Source: Stenotrophomonas sp. MYb238
GTDB lineage: Bacteria > Pseudomonadota > Gammaproteobacteria > Xanthomonadales > Xanthomonadaceae
Direction of reading: 5' to 3'
Assembly: GCF_009496535.1 (NCBI RefSeq)
Contig: NZ_WIDL01000001.1
Span: 1 to 64,000, forward strand
DNA length: 64,000 bases
Below are positions 26,509-34,319 of the stretch, one piece after another. Numbering within the stretch: the first letter of the stretch is position 1; each line of letters starts with the position of its first letter. The notes beneath the pieces were generated by a model. It was not told the origin of the DNA, made no database searches, and worked only from the letters and a program-made list of their open reading frames with translations. The translations under genes were made by a program, and so were the position numbers.

Positions 26509-26541
26509 TAGCAGCAGCTCAGATCATCTGAGCTGCTGCTA
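26509..26541. terminator. perfect 16-bp inverted repeat
   Basis: TAGCAGCAGCTCAGAT and its exact complement are separated by one base, downstream of the lipoprotein hydrolase gene. There is no U tract on either side, so it may be a weak terminator, an mRNA end-protecting hairpin or a protein-binding palindrome. Confidence 0.5.
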
Positions 26542-26683
26542 GGTCACTGCAGCCTTGAAACAACACTTCGCGGTGTTTGCTGAGCCCGCAGGATTGTCTG
26601 GTTTGCCGATCATGGCTCACAGGCCCACGTGATCTGACGGATGGATGCTCCCGTGCACCTACCTTCGGTGCACGCACCACGCT

Positions 26684-27046
26684 CTACGCTAACGCCGGCA
26701 ACTCGATCACCAGCCGCCCCTCCTGCGCGGTGATGCGCAGCTTGGCGCCGATGGCAAAGCCCAGCTGCTCCAGCCACAGGCCGCTCAGGCGCAGGTGCGG
26801 GACGGGTTGGTCGCCGCCGTGGCCGTGGGCGCCGGGGTAGTAGGTGTAACTGACGGTGCACTGGCGGGGCTGGCGCGGGCGGCGCGGTGCGCTCAGGCGG
26901 CCGGGGCCGGTGGGGAGCGGGTCGGGCTCCAGCTCCGGCGGTGGCAGCGGCGGCAAGGCGTCGAGCAGTGTTTGCGCGGTTGTGCGTGCATGGCGGCGGG
27001 GCGGACGCTTGGCGGTTGGGGCGGCGGATGCGCGGCGGCGGCTCAT
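26684..27046 (-). CDS. SymE-like type I toxin-family protein
   Basis: 120 residues. A basic, Pro-rich N-terminus (about 60 residues) is followed by a SymE/AbrB-like swapped-hairpin domain: HLRLSGLWLEQLGFAIGAKLRITAQEGRLVIE. E. coli SymE is an SOS-induced toxin held down by the antisense RNA SymR; similar genes are common in Xanthomonadaceae. It overlaps the upstream small gene by four bases (ATGA). Whether this copy is toxic cannot be told from the sequence. Confidence 0.8.
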   Translation of the reverse strand: MSRRRASAAPTAKRPPRRHARTTAQTLLDALPPLPPPELEPDPLPTGPGRLSAPRRPRQPRQCTVSYTYYPGAHGHGGDQPVPHLRLSGLWLEQLGFAIGAKLRITAQEGRLVIELPALA

Positions 27047-27315
27047 GGCGCCCCCTGCGGGTTGTAGGCGGAGTGAGCCACACCGCTGCACTCGTGCAGG
27101 GCGACGTTGATGCGGATGGACAGGCTGCGCAGGCATTGCGCCAGCACGCCGGGCTGACAGAGCAGGTGCACGGTGAGATCGTGGTTGGCCTGCTCGGTGG
27201 CCGCCAGTGCGGCCAGCCGCTGCATGACGTCGCCCACTTCAAGCAGCAGGGCGTGCGCGCCCTCCGGCAACAAGTAAGCCGGCGCGTGGGCCGGCGGGGA
27301 TGGTGCGGTGTACAT
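27043..27315 (-). CDS. small protein upstream of symE-like gene, under C4-type leader
   Basis: 90 residues, predicted mostly helical (LLEVGDVMQRLAALAATEQANHDLTVHLL). Very good ribosome binding site (AGGAGGG) seven bases before the ATG. Coupled to the SymE-like gene by a 4-base overlap. I recall similar genes paired with SymE-like genes in Xanthomonas and Stenotrophomonas, of unknown role. Its position corresponds to icd in the phage P1 immI operon, the gene that C4 RNA controls. Confidence 0.68.
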   Translation of the reverse strand: MYTAPSPPAHAPAYLLPEGAHALLLEVGDVMQRLAALAATEQANHDLTVHLLCQPGVLAQCLRSLSIRINVALHECSGVAHSAYNPQGAP

Positions 27316-27378
27316 GGCAACGCCCTCCTGGAATACGCCAAGTACCGCCGCCCGAAGGCGACGGGATGTCGGGAGGTT

Positions 27379-27393
27379 CGAAACCGTACATAG
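27379..27393 (-). promoter_or_regulatory. predicted antisense target in the leader
   Basis: CTATGTACGGTTTCG on the - strand, complementary to the candidate C4-type RNA at 27515-27531 and located about 65 bases before the start of the 90-residue gene. The leader also holds GTCGGGAGG and CCTCCCGAC, which can fold over this region, suggesting alternative structures. Confidence 0.55.
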
Positions 27394-27474
27394 TCGGCGG
27401 GCGTATTTCCCCGAAGGGTGTTGTATTAGCCGCCCTCCCGACGCAGGCATCACGTCGGCTTGCGCCCGAGGATT

Positions 27475-27550
27475 GGACACAAAAAACCCACCGGTTTGAC
27501 GGAGGTGGGTACCGCTATGTACGGAGTTTCGACGCTCCTTGGTGGTGAGA
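27475..27550 (-). ncRNA. candidate C4-type antisense RNA
   Basis: Reading the - strand: TTGACA lies near 27570; then comes a small hairpin GGAG-CGTCGAAA-CTCC; then a hairpin ACCCACC-N11-GGTGGGT (27486-27510) running straight into TTTTTT, a good intrinsic terminator. The segment CGAAACTCCGTACATAG (27515-27531) can pair with CTATGTACGGTTTCG downstream at 27379-27393, interrupted only by a 2-base bulge. A short terminated RNA complementary to the leader of the next gene is the layout of C4 RNA of phages P1/P7. Identification is by pattern; RNA ends are estimates. Confidence 0.6.
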
Positions 27551-27620
27551 GTGCTACTGCCTGGGGGTGATGTCAATAGCAATATAAGGTCGACCGGCGA
27601 AAGAAAATTCTTACAATCAA

Positions 27621-28208
27621 TCAGGAAAACATACGGACCCAGTCATCGCAAAGCTTCCTAAAAGAGCGACTTCCATCGTAGGCTTGCTGTAAATCCATCC
27701 GAGCAGATAACGCTGGCTGATCCAGCACTTCGCCGTAACACTTCCCTTCCATTTGTGAGTTCAGCCACCCCTTCGCATCACGAGGCGCTTCTGCATCAAC
27801 GACCTTGTGTGGGTCATAGCAAAACCCTCTGACCCCATGGAGCGACTGGGCAGAAGCAATAAACCAAGCCTCATACTCCCTTTTCGCCATGACAACAGAC
27901 ACTAAGCGACCAGCAATGTGAGCTTGGGCATTCGCCAATATTTCTGGCCCTCTGATTGCAGGACAATCATCATCCGCATCAACCAGAATTAGTACTCTCC
28001 CCTCATCACCGCCCTTTACTGCAGCCAAAGAAAGATAACGGCAAAACTCTTCTGGTTTATTGAGGAATCTATCCTTATGAACCCTAATTGGATGCCTAAC
28101 TTCAATATACACATCTGGAGTTTTCCACTGTGCTATCCGGCGCAAAAGCACAGGCAAAGCCGCCTCTTCTCCGTGCCCCTCGACTATCGGAACAATTGCA
28201 GCACTCAC
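27621..28208 (-). CDS. DUF4276 (TOPRIM-like) protein, partner of AAA ATPase
   Basis: 195 residues. Shows TOPRIM-type acidic motifs: the Glu in IVEGHGEE near the N-terminus and the DxD in ILVDADDDCP (about residues 75-84). It matches the DUF4276 family, found next to OLD-like ATPases. Translationally coupled to the ATPase gene (4-base ATGA overlap). A nuclease role is inferred from the acidic motif; not shown. Composition is clearly less G+C-rich than housekeeping genes nearby. Confidence 0.8.
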   Translation of the reverse strand: MSAAIVPIVEGHGEEAALPVLLRRIAQWKTPDVYIEVRHPIRVHKDRFLNKPEEFCRYLSLAAVKGGDEGRVLILVDADDDCPAIRGPEILANAQAHIAGRLVSVVMAKREYEAWFIASAQSLHGVRGFCYDPHKVVDAEAPRDAKGWLNSQMEGKCYGEVLDQPALSARMDLQQAYDGSRSFRKLCDDWVRMFS

Positions 28209-29413
28209 TCTCGAATACTCCCAAACAGGTCAGGCTGATTTCTCTCTTGATCCTGAAGAACCTCAGGATCAGGCGCCAATTGATTCAGCCTTAGCAACTC
28301 TCCTGCCGAGAAAAGCCGCTCTCGCATAGCCTTTCTTGACGCACTATCCAGCCTCGCAATCTTTGTTTCACCGCCCTCGGAAACAACCGCAAGAAGAGAC
28401 TCAGGATCAATGTCGGAATCATCCAGAAGATCTGGACTATGGCTTGTCACAATAATTTGAACGTTGCTAGACGCTCGGGTAAGGGCATCTCTAAGTGCGG
28501 CGCTCGCAGCCGGATGCAGAGCTGTCTCAGGCTCTTCAATTCCAACAACTGTAGGTGAAAAATCCTGATTGCTTTGGAATAAAGCGGCCAAAACTCCAAG
28601 GGCACGAAGTGTGCCGTCCGACATGCTCTGCGCCAAAAAGCGCCAGGGATGCAAGGACCCGGCCATCTCTTGGCGAAATTCAAGTGTCTCCATTGGCCCC
28701 ACCGCTTTCCGCTCAAAGCCATGCACCATCGGAACTACGGTCTGAAGATATTCCTCAATAACCTTAATTTGCCCTGGCGCATTCCGCTCCAAGTGCCCTA
28801 TAACGCTTGCTATATTCTCACCAACAGGCTTAAGGAGCCGACCATCCTGAGGCTTCTGAAGATCACGCATCAGTTTTGGGTTTAAGTTATAAAAACCCAT
28901 GGAAACCAAGGCATCAAAAACAGGCCTAAATGCAGACATGCCTGACACAGCAACCAAGGCCAACCTATCTGATGTAATGGCTGGAAAAGTATCCTCGCTA
29001 CTTTTTTTGAGCACTCCGCGCTCAACGCTATAGTAGGGCCCCTTTCCCTTTTTACCGATCCCACACTCTTCGTTTTGAACTTCGTACCCACCCTTCTTAA
29101 GGGCTCCGACATTAAAGGCAAAATATGCATCCCGCCCATCATTAGGAAGTACAAACTCCAAACGGACTCCGAAGTGAGTGGGATGACCACTAGAGCGACG
29201 CCTTACCTCAGCAAGCCCGCCGCGTTCATTCAGCGCGTTATCAAGGGAGCCGAGCAACGCATCTCTCACCAGGTGTAATGCATCCAGAAAATTACTTTTC
29301 CCAGACCCATTGGTACCTATCAGATAAGTCAATGGATGCAGCCTAACATCGCACCCGCCGATGCTTTTGTAATTCCGCAACACCACTCGAGTGAGGAACA
29401 CAGAGCTTTTCAT
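28205..29413 (-). CDS. AAA (OLD/RecF-like, AAA_15/21) ATPase
   Basis: 402 residues. Walker A GTNGSGKSNFLDAL, ABC-type signature region near LAQSMSDGTLRALGVLAAL, Walker B with tandem acids VVGIEEPETALHP, and a switch His in TSHSPDLLD. This is the SMC/RecF-like layout of OLD-family ATPases but without the C-terminal TOPRIM domain, which here is a separate protein (DUF4276). The ATG at 29413 is preferred over the GTG at 29422 because AGGTGG is five bases upstream of it. Resembles two-gene phage-defence modules such as PARIS in organisation. Confidence 0.85.
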   Translation of the reverse strand: MKSSVFLTRVVLRNYKSIGGCDVRLHPLTYLIGTNGSGKSNFLDALHLVRDALLGSLDNALNERGGLAEVRRRSSGHPTHFGVRLEFVLPNDGRDAYFAFNVGALKKGGYEVQNEECGIGKKGKGPYYSVERGVLKKSSEDTFPAITSDRLALVAVSGMSAFRPVFDALVSMGFYNLNPKLMRDLQKPQDGRLLKPVGENIASVIGHLERNAPGQIKVIEEYLQTVVPMVHGFERKAVGPMETLEFRQEMAGSLHPWRFLAQSMSDGTLRALGVLAALFQSNQDFSPTVVGIEEPETALHPAASAALRDALTRASSNVQIIVTSHSPDLLDDSDIDPESLLAVVSEGGETKIARLDSASRKAMRERLFSAGELLRLNQLAPDPEVLQDQERNQPDLFGSIRE

Positions 29414-29515
29414 ATGGTCCACCTAATACGTATTAACCCAACCACAATGGGCCTCTAACTGCATGAACAATCGAAAGCCCAATTGAGCACACATTTAGAA
29501 TGACAACTATAGATA

Positions 29516-29539
29516 GAAAAAGGGCGGCTAACGCCGCCC
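29516..29539 (-). terminator. aceE terminator
   Basis: On the - strand, GGGCGGC-GTTA-GCCGCCC followed by TTTTTC, 16 bases after the aceE stop codon. A standard intrinsic terminator. Confidence 0.85.
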
Positions 29540-29554
29540 CTCTCCACGCTCTTA

Positions 29555-32242
29555 TCAAACCCCAACAGGATTCGCCTTCTCCGGATCAATGTTGTACTGC
29601 TTGATCGCCCGGGCCACGTCCTTCGCGGTCATCTTGCCGTCCTTCGCCAGCGCAGCGATGGCGGCGTGGGCGATGTAGTAACGGTCCACTTCGAAGAAGC
29701 GGCGCAGGTTGGCGCGGGTGTCGGAGCGGCCGAAGCCGTCGGTGCCCAGTACCGAGTAGGTCATCGGCACGAAGGCGCGGATCTGGTCGGCGTAGGCGCG
29801 CACGTAGTCCGTTGCGGCGATGGCCGGGCCCTGGCGGCCTTCCAGCAGTTGGGTGACGTAGGGCTTGCGCTGGTCGGCTTCCGGGTGGAGGCGGTTCCAG
29901 CGCTCGGCGTCGAAGCCGTCGCGGCGCAGTTCGTTGAAGCTGGGACAGGACCAGATGTCGGCGGTGACGCCGAAGTCCTTGTCCAGCAGTTCGGCCGCGG
30001 CGATGGCCTCGCGCAGGATGGTGCCGCTGCCCAGCAGCTGCACGCGCAGTTCGCCCTTCTTCGGCTTGCCGGCGTCGGTGAGCAGGTACATGCCCTTGAT
30101 GATGCCGTCGGCTGCACCTTCCGGCATGGCCGGGTGGGTGTAGTTTTCGTTCATCAGGGTGATGTAGTAGTACTCGTCGATCTGGTCTTCCATCATGGCC
30201 TTGGTGCCATGCTGGAGGATCACGGTGACCTCGTAGCCGAAGGTGGGGTCGTAGCTGCGCACGTTGGGGATGCCGCCGGCCACCATGTGGCTGAAGCCGT
30301 CCTCGTGCTGCAGGCCTTCGCCGTTGAGCGTGGTGCGGCCGGCGGTGCCGCCGAGCAGGAAGCCGCGGGTACGCATGTCCGCGGCCTGCCAGGCCAGGTC
30401 GCCCACGCGCTGGAAGCCGAACATCGAGTAGTAGATGTAGAACGGCAGCATCGGCACGTTGGAGACCGAGTAGCTGGTGCCGGCGGCCATCCACGAGGCG
30501 ATGGCGCCCGGCTCGCTGATGCCCTGCTGCAGCACCTGGCCGCTCTGGTCTTCGCGGTAGTACATGAGCTGGTCGGCGTCGACCGGCTTGTACTTCTGAC
30601 CGTAGGGGGCGTAGATGCCGATCTGACGGAACAGGCCTTCCATGCCGAAGGTGCGGGCTTCGTCGGCGACGATGGGCACCAGGCGCGGGCCCAGTTCCTT
30701 GTCGCGCAGGCTGATGTTCAGCGTCTGCACGAAGGCCATGGTGGTGGAGTAGCTGCGCTCGCCCGAATCCTTGAGCAGGCGCTCGTAGGTTTCCAGCTTG
30801 GGCGCGTTGAAGGATTTGTCGGCCTTCTGGCGGCGCTGCGGCAGGTAGCCGCCGAGCGAGGCGCGGCGCTCCTGCAGGTACTGCACTTCCGGCGAATCCG
30901 GGCCCGGGTGGTAGAACGGCACCTGGCCGTCCTTGAGCTGTTCGTCGGTGACCGGGATGTTGAAGCGGTCGCGGAAGTGGCGCACCGCTTCGTCGTCCAG
31001 CTTCTTGGTCTGGTGGGTGGGGTTGAGCGCCTCGCCGGCGCTGCCCATGCCGTAGCCCTTCACGGTCTTGGCCAGGATGACAGTCGGCATGCCCTTGGTG
31101 TTCACGGCCTGGTGGTAGGCGGCGTACACCTTGTGCGGGTCATGGCCGCCGCGGTTCAGGCGCCAGATGTCGTCGTCGGACAGGCTGGCCACCATGGCGG
31201 CGGTTTCCGGGTACTTGCCGAAGAAATGCTCGCGCGTGTACGCGCCGCCGAAGGCTTTGCAGTTCTGGTATTCGCCGTCGACGGTTTCCATCATCAGCTT
31301 CTTGAGGACGCCGTTGGTGTCCTTGGCCAGAAGCGGATCCCAGTAGGAGCCCCACAGCAGCTTGATGACGTTCCAGCCGCCGCCACGGAACACGCCTTCC
31401 AGTTCCTGGATGATCTTGCCGTTGCCGCGCACCGGGCCGTCCAGGCGCTGCAGGTTGCAGTTGACCACGAAGATCAGGTTGTCCAGGCCTTCGCGGCCGG
31501 CCAGGGCGATGGCGCCCAGGGTTTCCGGCTCGTCGCTCTCGCCGTCGCCGATGAAGCACCACACCTTGCGGTCGGACTTCTCGATCAGGCCGCGGTTTTC
31601 CAAGTAGCGCATGAACTGCGCCTGGTAGATGGCCGCCAGCGGGCCCAGGCCCATGGACACGGTGGGGGTCTGCCAGAAGTCCGGCATCAACCACGGGTGC
31701 GGGTAGGACGACAGGCCGCCGCCGTCCACTTCCATGCGGAACTTGTCCAGCTGCTGCTCGTCGATGCGGCCTTCCAGGAAGGCGCGCGAGTAGATGCCCG
31801 GGGCGCTGTGGCCCTGGATGAACAGCAGATCGCCCGGGTGGCTGTCGCTGGGGGCGCGCCAGAAGTGGTTGAAGCCCACGTCGTAGAGCGTGGCGCCGGA
31901 GGCGAAGGAGGCGATGTGGCCGCCCAGGTCGCCCGGCTTGCGGTTGGCGCGCACCACGGTGGCCATCGCGTTCCAGCGGATGATGGAGCGGATGCGCCAT
32001 TCCAGCTCGGCGTTGCCGGGGCTCTTGGCCTCCAGCTGCGGCTCGATGGTGTTGACGTATTCGGTGGTGGGGGAGAACGGCAGGAACGCGCCCGAACGAC
32101 GGGTCAGCTCAACCATGCCTTCCAGCAACTGATGCGCGCGCTCGGGGCCCTCGACATCGATAACGGCCTTCAACGACTCGATCCACTCCTGGGTTTCCAG
32201 GGGGTTCGGGTCGTTGTTCAGCACTTCATTCAACCAGTTCAT
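29555..32242 (-). CDS. aceE: pyruvate dehydrogenase E1 component, homodimeric
   Basis: 895 residues, full length for the E. coli-type homodimeric E1. It decarboxylates pyruvate with thiamine diphosphate and passes the acetyl group to the lipoyl domains of E2. The TPP-binding motif (GDGE...N, seen as CFIGDGESDEPETLG...VVNCNLQRLDG) and conserved MASWMAAGTSY-type segment are present. No aceF or lpd follows; it is a single-gene unit here with its own terminator. A TPP-dependent enzyme, thus a consumer of the vitamin handled by the operon at 19.4-22.3 kb. Confidence 0.97.
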   Translation of the reverse strand: MNWLNEVLNNDPNPLETQEWIESLKAVIDVEGPERAHQLLEGMVELTRRSGAFLPFSPTTEYVNTIEPQLEAKSPGNAELEWRIRSIIRWNAMATVVRANRKPGDLGGHIASFASGATLYDVGFNHFWRAPSDSHPGDLLFIQGHSAPGIYSRAFLEGRIDEQQLDKFRMEVDGGGLSSYPHPWLMPDFWQTPTVSMGLGPLAAIYQAQFMRYLENRGLIEKSDRKVWCFIGDGESDEPETLGAIALAGREGLDNLIFVVNCNLQRLDGPVRGNGKIIQELEGVFRGGGWNVIKLLWGSYWDPLLAKDTNGVLKKLMMETVDGEYQNCKAFGGAYTREHFFGKYPETAAMVASLSDDDIWRLNRGGHDPHKVYAAYHQAVNTKGMPTVILAKTVKGYGMGSAGEALNPTHQTKKLDDEAVRHFRDRFNIPVTDEQLKDGQVPFYHPGPDSPEVQYLQERRASLGGYLPQRRQKADKSFNAPKLETYERLLKDSGERSYSTTMAFVQTLNISLRDKELGPRLVPIVADEARTFGMEGLFRQIGIYAPYGQKYKPVDADQLMYYREDQSGQVLQQGISEPGAIASWMAAGTSYSVSNVPMLPFYIYYSMFGFQRVGDLAWQAADMRTRGFLLGGTAGRTTLNGEGLQHEDGFSHMVAGGIPNVRSYDPTFGYEVTVILQHGTKAMMEDQIDEYYYITLMNENYTHPAMPEGAADGIIKGMYLLTDAGKPKKGELRVQLLGSGTILREAIAAAELLDKDFGVTADIWSCPSFNELRRDGFDAERWNRLHPEADQRKPYVTQLLEGRQGPAIAATDYVRAYADQIRAFVPMTYSVLGTDGFGRSDTRANLRRFFEVDRYYIAHAAIAALAKDGKMTAKDVARAIKQYNIDPEKANPVGV

Positions 32243-32457
32243 TGGCGCTCCCAGTTACGGCACGCACGCGCGCGCTTGTTCAGTAGTTTTGAGCCGCAAA
32301 GTGTAGCGCACCCGCCCGCCCTCAAAGCTGGCTACGGCTGCGTATGGCCTTGCGGATCGCGGTGTCTGGCGGACAGGACGCGACAGGCCGATGGCCGTTG
32401 GCGGGACAGCGGCGGACAGGCGCGACGCCCTGCCCGCCTGCGTTCCAGAGCCCAGCC

Positions 32458-32694
32458 GTAGAGCCGGGCAACGCCGCCCCGGGGCATTTCCGGCCAAGCT
32501 CCTGTCGGGCGATGCCCGGCGCTACGGAACACCGTGTTCCCTGTAGAGCGGGGCAGCGGCCCGCTGGGGCTTTACCTGCGAAGGCCCCACCGGACACTGC
32601 CCGGCGCTACAGAACACCGCACTCCCTGTAGAGCAGGACAACGCCGCCCTGGGCATTACCAGCGAAAGCCCCGGCGGGTGTTGCCCGGCGCTGC
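32458..32694. repeat. three tandem copies of an ~85-bp repeat
   Basis: GTAGAGC occurs at 32458, 32543 and 32628, exactly 85 bp apart, and the matching unit end TGCCCGGCGCT(A/G)C recurs at the same spacing. Each unit opens with GTAG and contains partly self-complementary GC-rich arms, like REP/SMAG palindromes of Stenotrophomonas. The ~600-base gap between aceE and the PadR-like gene holds nothing else I can recognise. Confidence 0.75.
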
Positions 32695-32806
32695 AAGGCA
32701 TTGCTTTCATCACCTGTCCCACACGGCAACGCTGGCATGGCGGCGGGTCAGGGCGATGACAGCCGCCTGACCGGCGTTTCCCACCGGGTTTGCAAGATTG
32801 CGGTTT

Positions 32807-32842
32807 TCGATATATCGTCTTCCGCAAATTCGATATATCGAA
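32807..32842. promoter_or_regulatory. double CGATATATCG operator
   Basis: CGATATATCG at 32808-32817 and again, within the longer palindrome TTCGATATATCGAA, at 32829-32842. Centres are 23 bp apart; the second ends three bases before the start codon of the PadR-like regulator. Similar TCGATATATCGA sites are bound by E. coli YqjI/NfeR. Confidence 0.75.
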
Positions 32843-32845
32843 ATC

Positions 32846-33343
32846 ATGACACCCGCGCTGCCGCCACCCTCCCGCCAACGCCCCGCCGCACGCCCGCTCG
32901 GCCGCGGCGACCTGCGCCTGCTGCTGCTGTCGCTGCTGGCGCAGGCGCCGCGCCATGGCTACGAGCTGATCCAGCTGGTCGGCGACATGTTCCTGCGCGT
33001 GTATACGCCCAGCGCCGGCTCGGTGTACCCGCTGCTGGCCGACTTCGAGAAGCAGCGCTGGGTGGCGGCCGAGGAGGACGGCGGCCGCAAGCGCTATCGC
33101 GTCACCGCGATCGGGCAGGCGCAGCTGAAGCTGCGCGAGGCCGAGGTGGAGGCGGCGCAGCTGCGCGCCCGACACAGCGCGCGGGTGATCGCCCGGGCCA
33201 ACCAGCCGCCGGCGGTGCGCGAGGCCATGCACCGGCTCAAGCAGGCGCTGGTGCTGCGCAACGGCCGCTGGGAAGACGCCGACGCCGAACGCATTGCCGC
33301 GCTGCTGGACCAGGCCACGGCGCAGATCCGGCAACCGACGTAA
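32846..33343 (+). CDS. PadR-family regulator, NfeR (YqjI)-like
   Basis: 165 residues. Winged-helix domain at about 20-95 (DLRLLLLSLLAQAPRHGYELIQLV, PSAGSVYPLLADFEKQRWV, GRKRYRVT) followed by a helical dimerisation tail. In E. coli, NfeR is a nickel- and iron-responsive repressor of itself and of the ferric-chelate reductase NfeF. Here the next gene on the same strand is a homologous reductase and the promoter has matching palindromes, so the same circuit is likely. It lacks the long His-rich N-terminal extension of E. coli YqjI, so metal sensing may differ. Confidence 0.85.
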   Translation: MTPALPPPSRQRPAARPLGRGDLRLLLLSLLAQAPRHGYELIQLVGDMFLRVYTPSAGSVYPLLADFEKQRWVAAEEDGGRKRYRVTAIGQAQLKLREAEVEAAQLRARHSARVIARANQPPAVREAMHRLKQALVLRNGRWEDADAERIAALLDQATAQIRQPT

Positions 33344-33366
33344 CCCGTATTCTCCATGTCCGCCTT

Positions 33367-33434
33367 GTAGGAGCGACTTCAGTCGCGAAAGGGCTTCACC
33401 GGTAAAGCCACATCGCGACTGAAGTCGCTCCTAC
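33367..33434. repeat. 68-bp REP-type palindrome, copy 1
   Basis: GTAGGAGCGACTTCAGTCGC and its inverse at the other end, with a short unrelated centre. Nearly the same element occurs at 41125-41192, and a variant at 62824-62901. Lies between the regulator and reductase genes and could act as a terminator or mRNA stabiliser there. Confidence 0.85.
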
Positions 33435-33464
33435 GGATGGATACCCCCCCACCTGGAGTCCCCC

Positions 33465-34253
33465 ATGCCCCACGAAAACCGCACCCTTCGCCTCACCCCA
33501 CGCTTCCGCCAGCTGCAGGTGCTGCGCAGCGAGCGCCTGACTCCGAACATGCAGCGCATCGTACTCGGCGGGCAGGCGCTGGCCGGCTTCGAAAGCCCGG
33601 CGCCGGACGACCACGTCAAGCTGTTCTTCCCCAACGCCGAGGGCGTGTTCGTGCTGCCGGAGCTGACCGAGCAGGGGCCGCGCTACCCGGAAGGGCAGGC
33701 GCCCTCGCCCGCCCGCGACTACACCCCGCGCCACCACGACGCCGACGCCGGCGAGCTGGTGCTGGACTTCGTGCTGCACGGCCATGGCGTGGCCTCGACC
33801 TGGGCAGCCAACGCGCAGGCCGGCGATGCGCTGGTGGTGGCCGGGCCGCGCGGCTCGCACCTGGTGGCCGACGACTACGACGCCTATGTGCTGATCGGCG
33901 ACGAGACCGCGCTGCCGGCCATCGCGCGGCGCCTGGCCGAGCTGCCGGAACACGCGCAGGCCGAAGTGCTGATCGAGATCCCCGAGGAAGGCGACCGCCA
34001 GCCGCTGCCCAGCGCCGCGCAGGTGCGGGTGTCGTGGCTGGAGCGCAACGGCTTCGACGCGGCCAGCAGCACCCTGCTGGAGGATGCGCTGGTGGATTTC
34101 GAGGCGCCCGACGGCGATGCGTATTACTGGATCGCGCTGGAATCGCGGCGCGCGCGCATGATGCGCAAGTTCGTCGAAGGCCACCTGCAGGTGCCCAAGG
34201 ACTGGATCCGCGCCACCGGTTACTGGAAGGCGCATCCGGACGAGGCGGAGTGA
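33465..34253 (+). CDS. siderophore-interacting protein (ferric reductase, NfeF/ViuB family)
   Basis: 262 residues, cytosolic flavoprotein of the SIP family. The FAD-binding barrel (LTPNMQRIVLGG, DDHVKLFFP, ARDYTPRHHD with the RxYTxR motif) is followed by a NAD(P)H-binding region (YVLIGDETALPAIARRLAELP). It reduces ferric siderophores or chelates to release iron. Located just downstream of the NfeR-like gene, separated by a REP palindrome. Confidence 0.9.
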   Translation: MPHENRTLRLTPRFRQLQVLRSERLTPNMQRIVLGGQALAGFESPAPDDHVKLFFPNAEGVFVLPELTEQGPRYPEGQAPSPARDYTPRHHDADAGELVLDFVLHGHGVASTWAANAQAGDALVVAGPRGSHLVADDYDAYVLIGDETALPAIARRLAELPEHAQAEVLIEIPEEGDRQPLPSAAQVRVSWLERNGFDAASSTLLEDALVDFEAPDGDAYYWIALESRRARMMRKFVEGHLQVPKDWIRATGYWKAHPDEAE

Positions 34254-34319
34254 GCCGTGGCGGCGAAGGGCCGCTTCACTGCCCTGCAGTGAAGCGACCC
34301 CGGGCCGGCGCGGCCCGCC

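Noticed and set aside
29666-32461. 931-codon open frame on the + strand opposite aceE
   Set aside because: It is the antisense shadow of a highly conserved GC-rich gene; its translation is low-complexity (Ala/Val/Gly/His) and matches no family.
32340-32700. GC-rich repeats considered as a CRISPR array
   Set aside because: The 85-bp units are contiguous, with no repeat-spacer alternation, and no cas genes are near.
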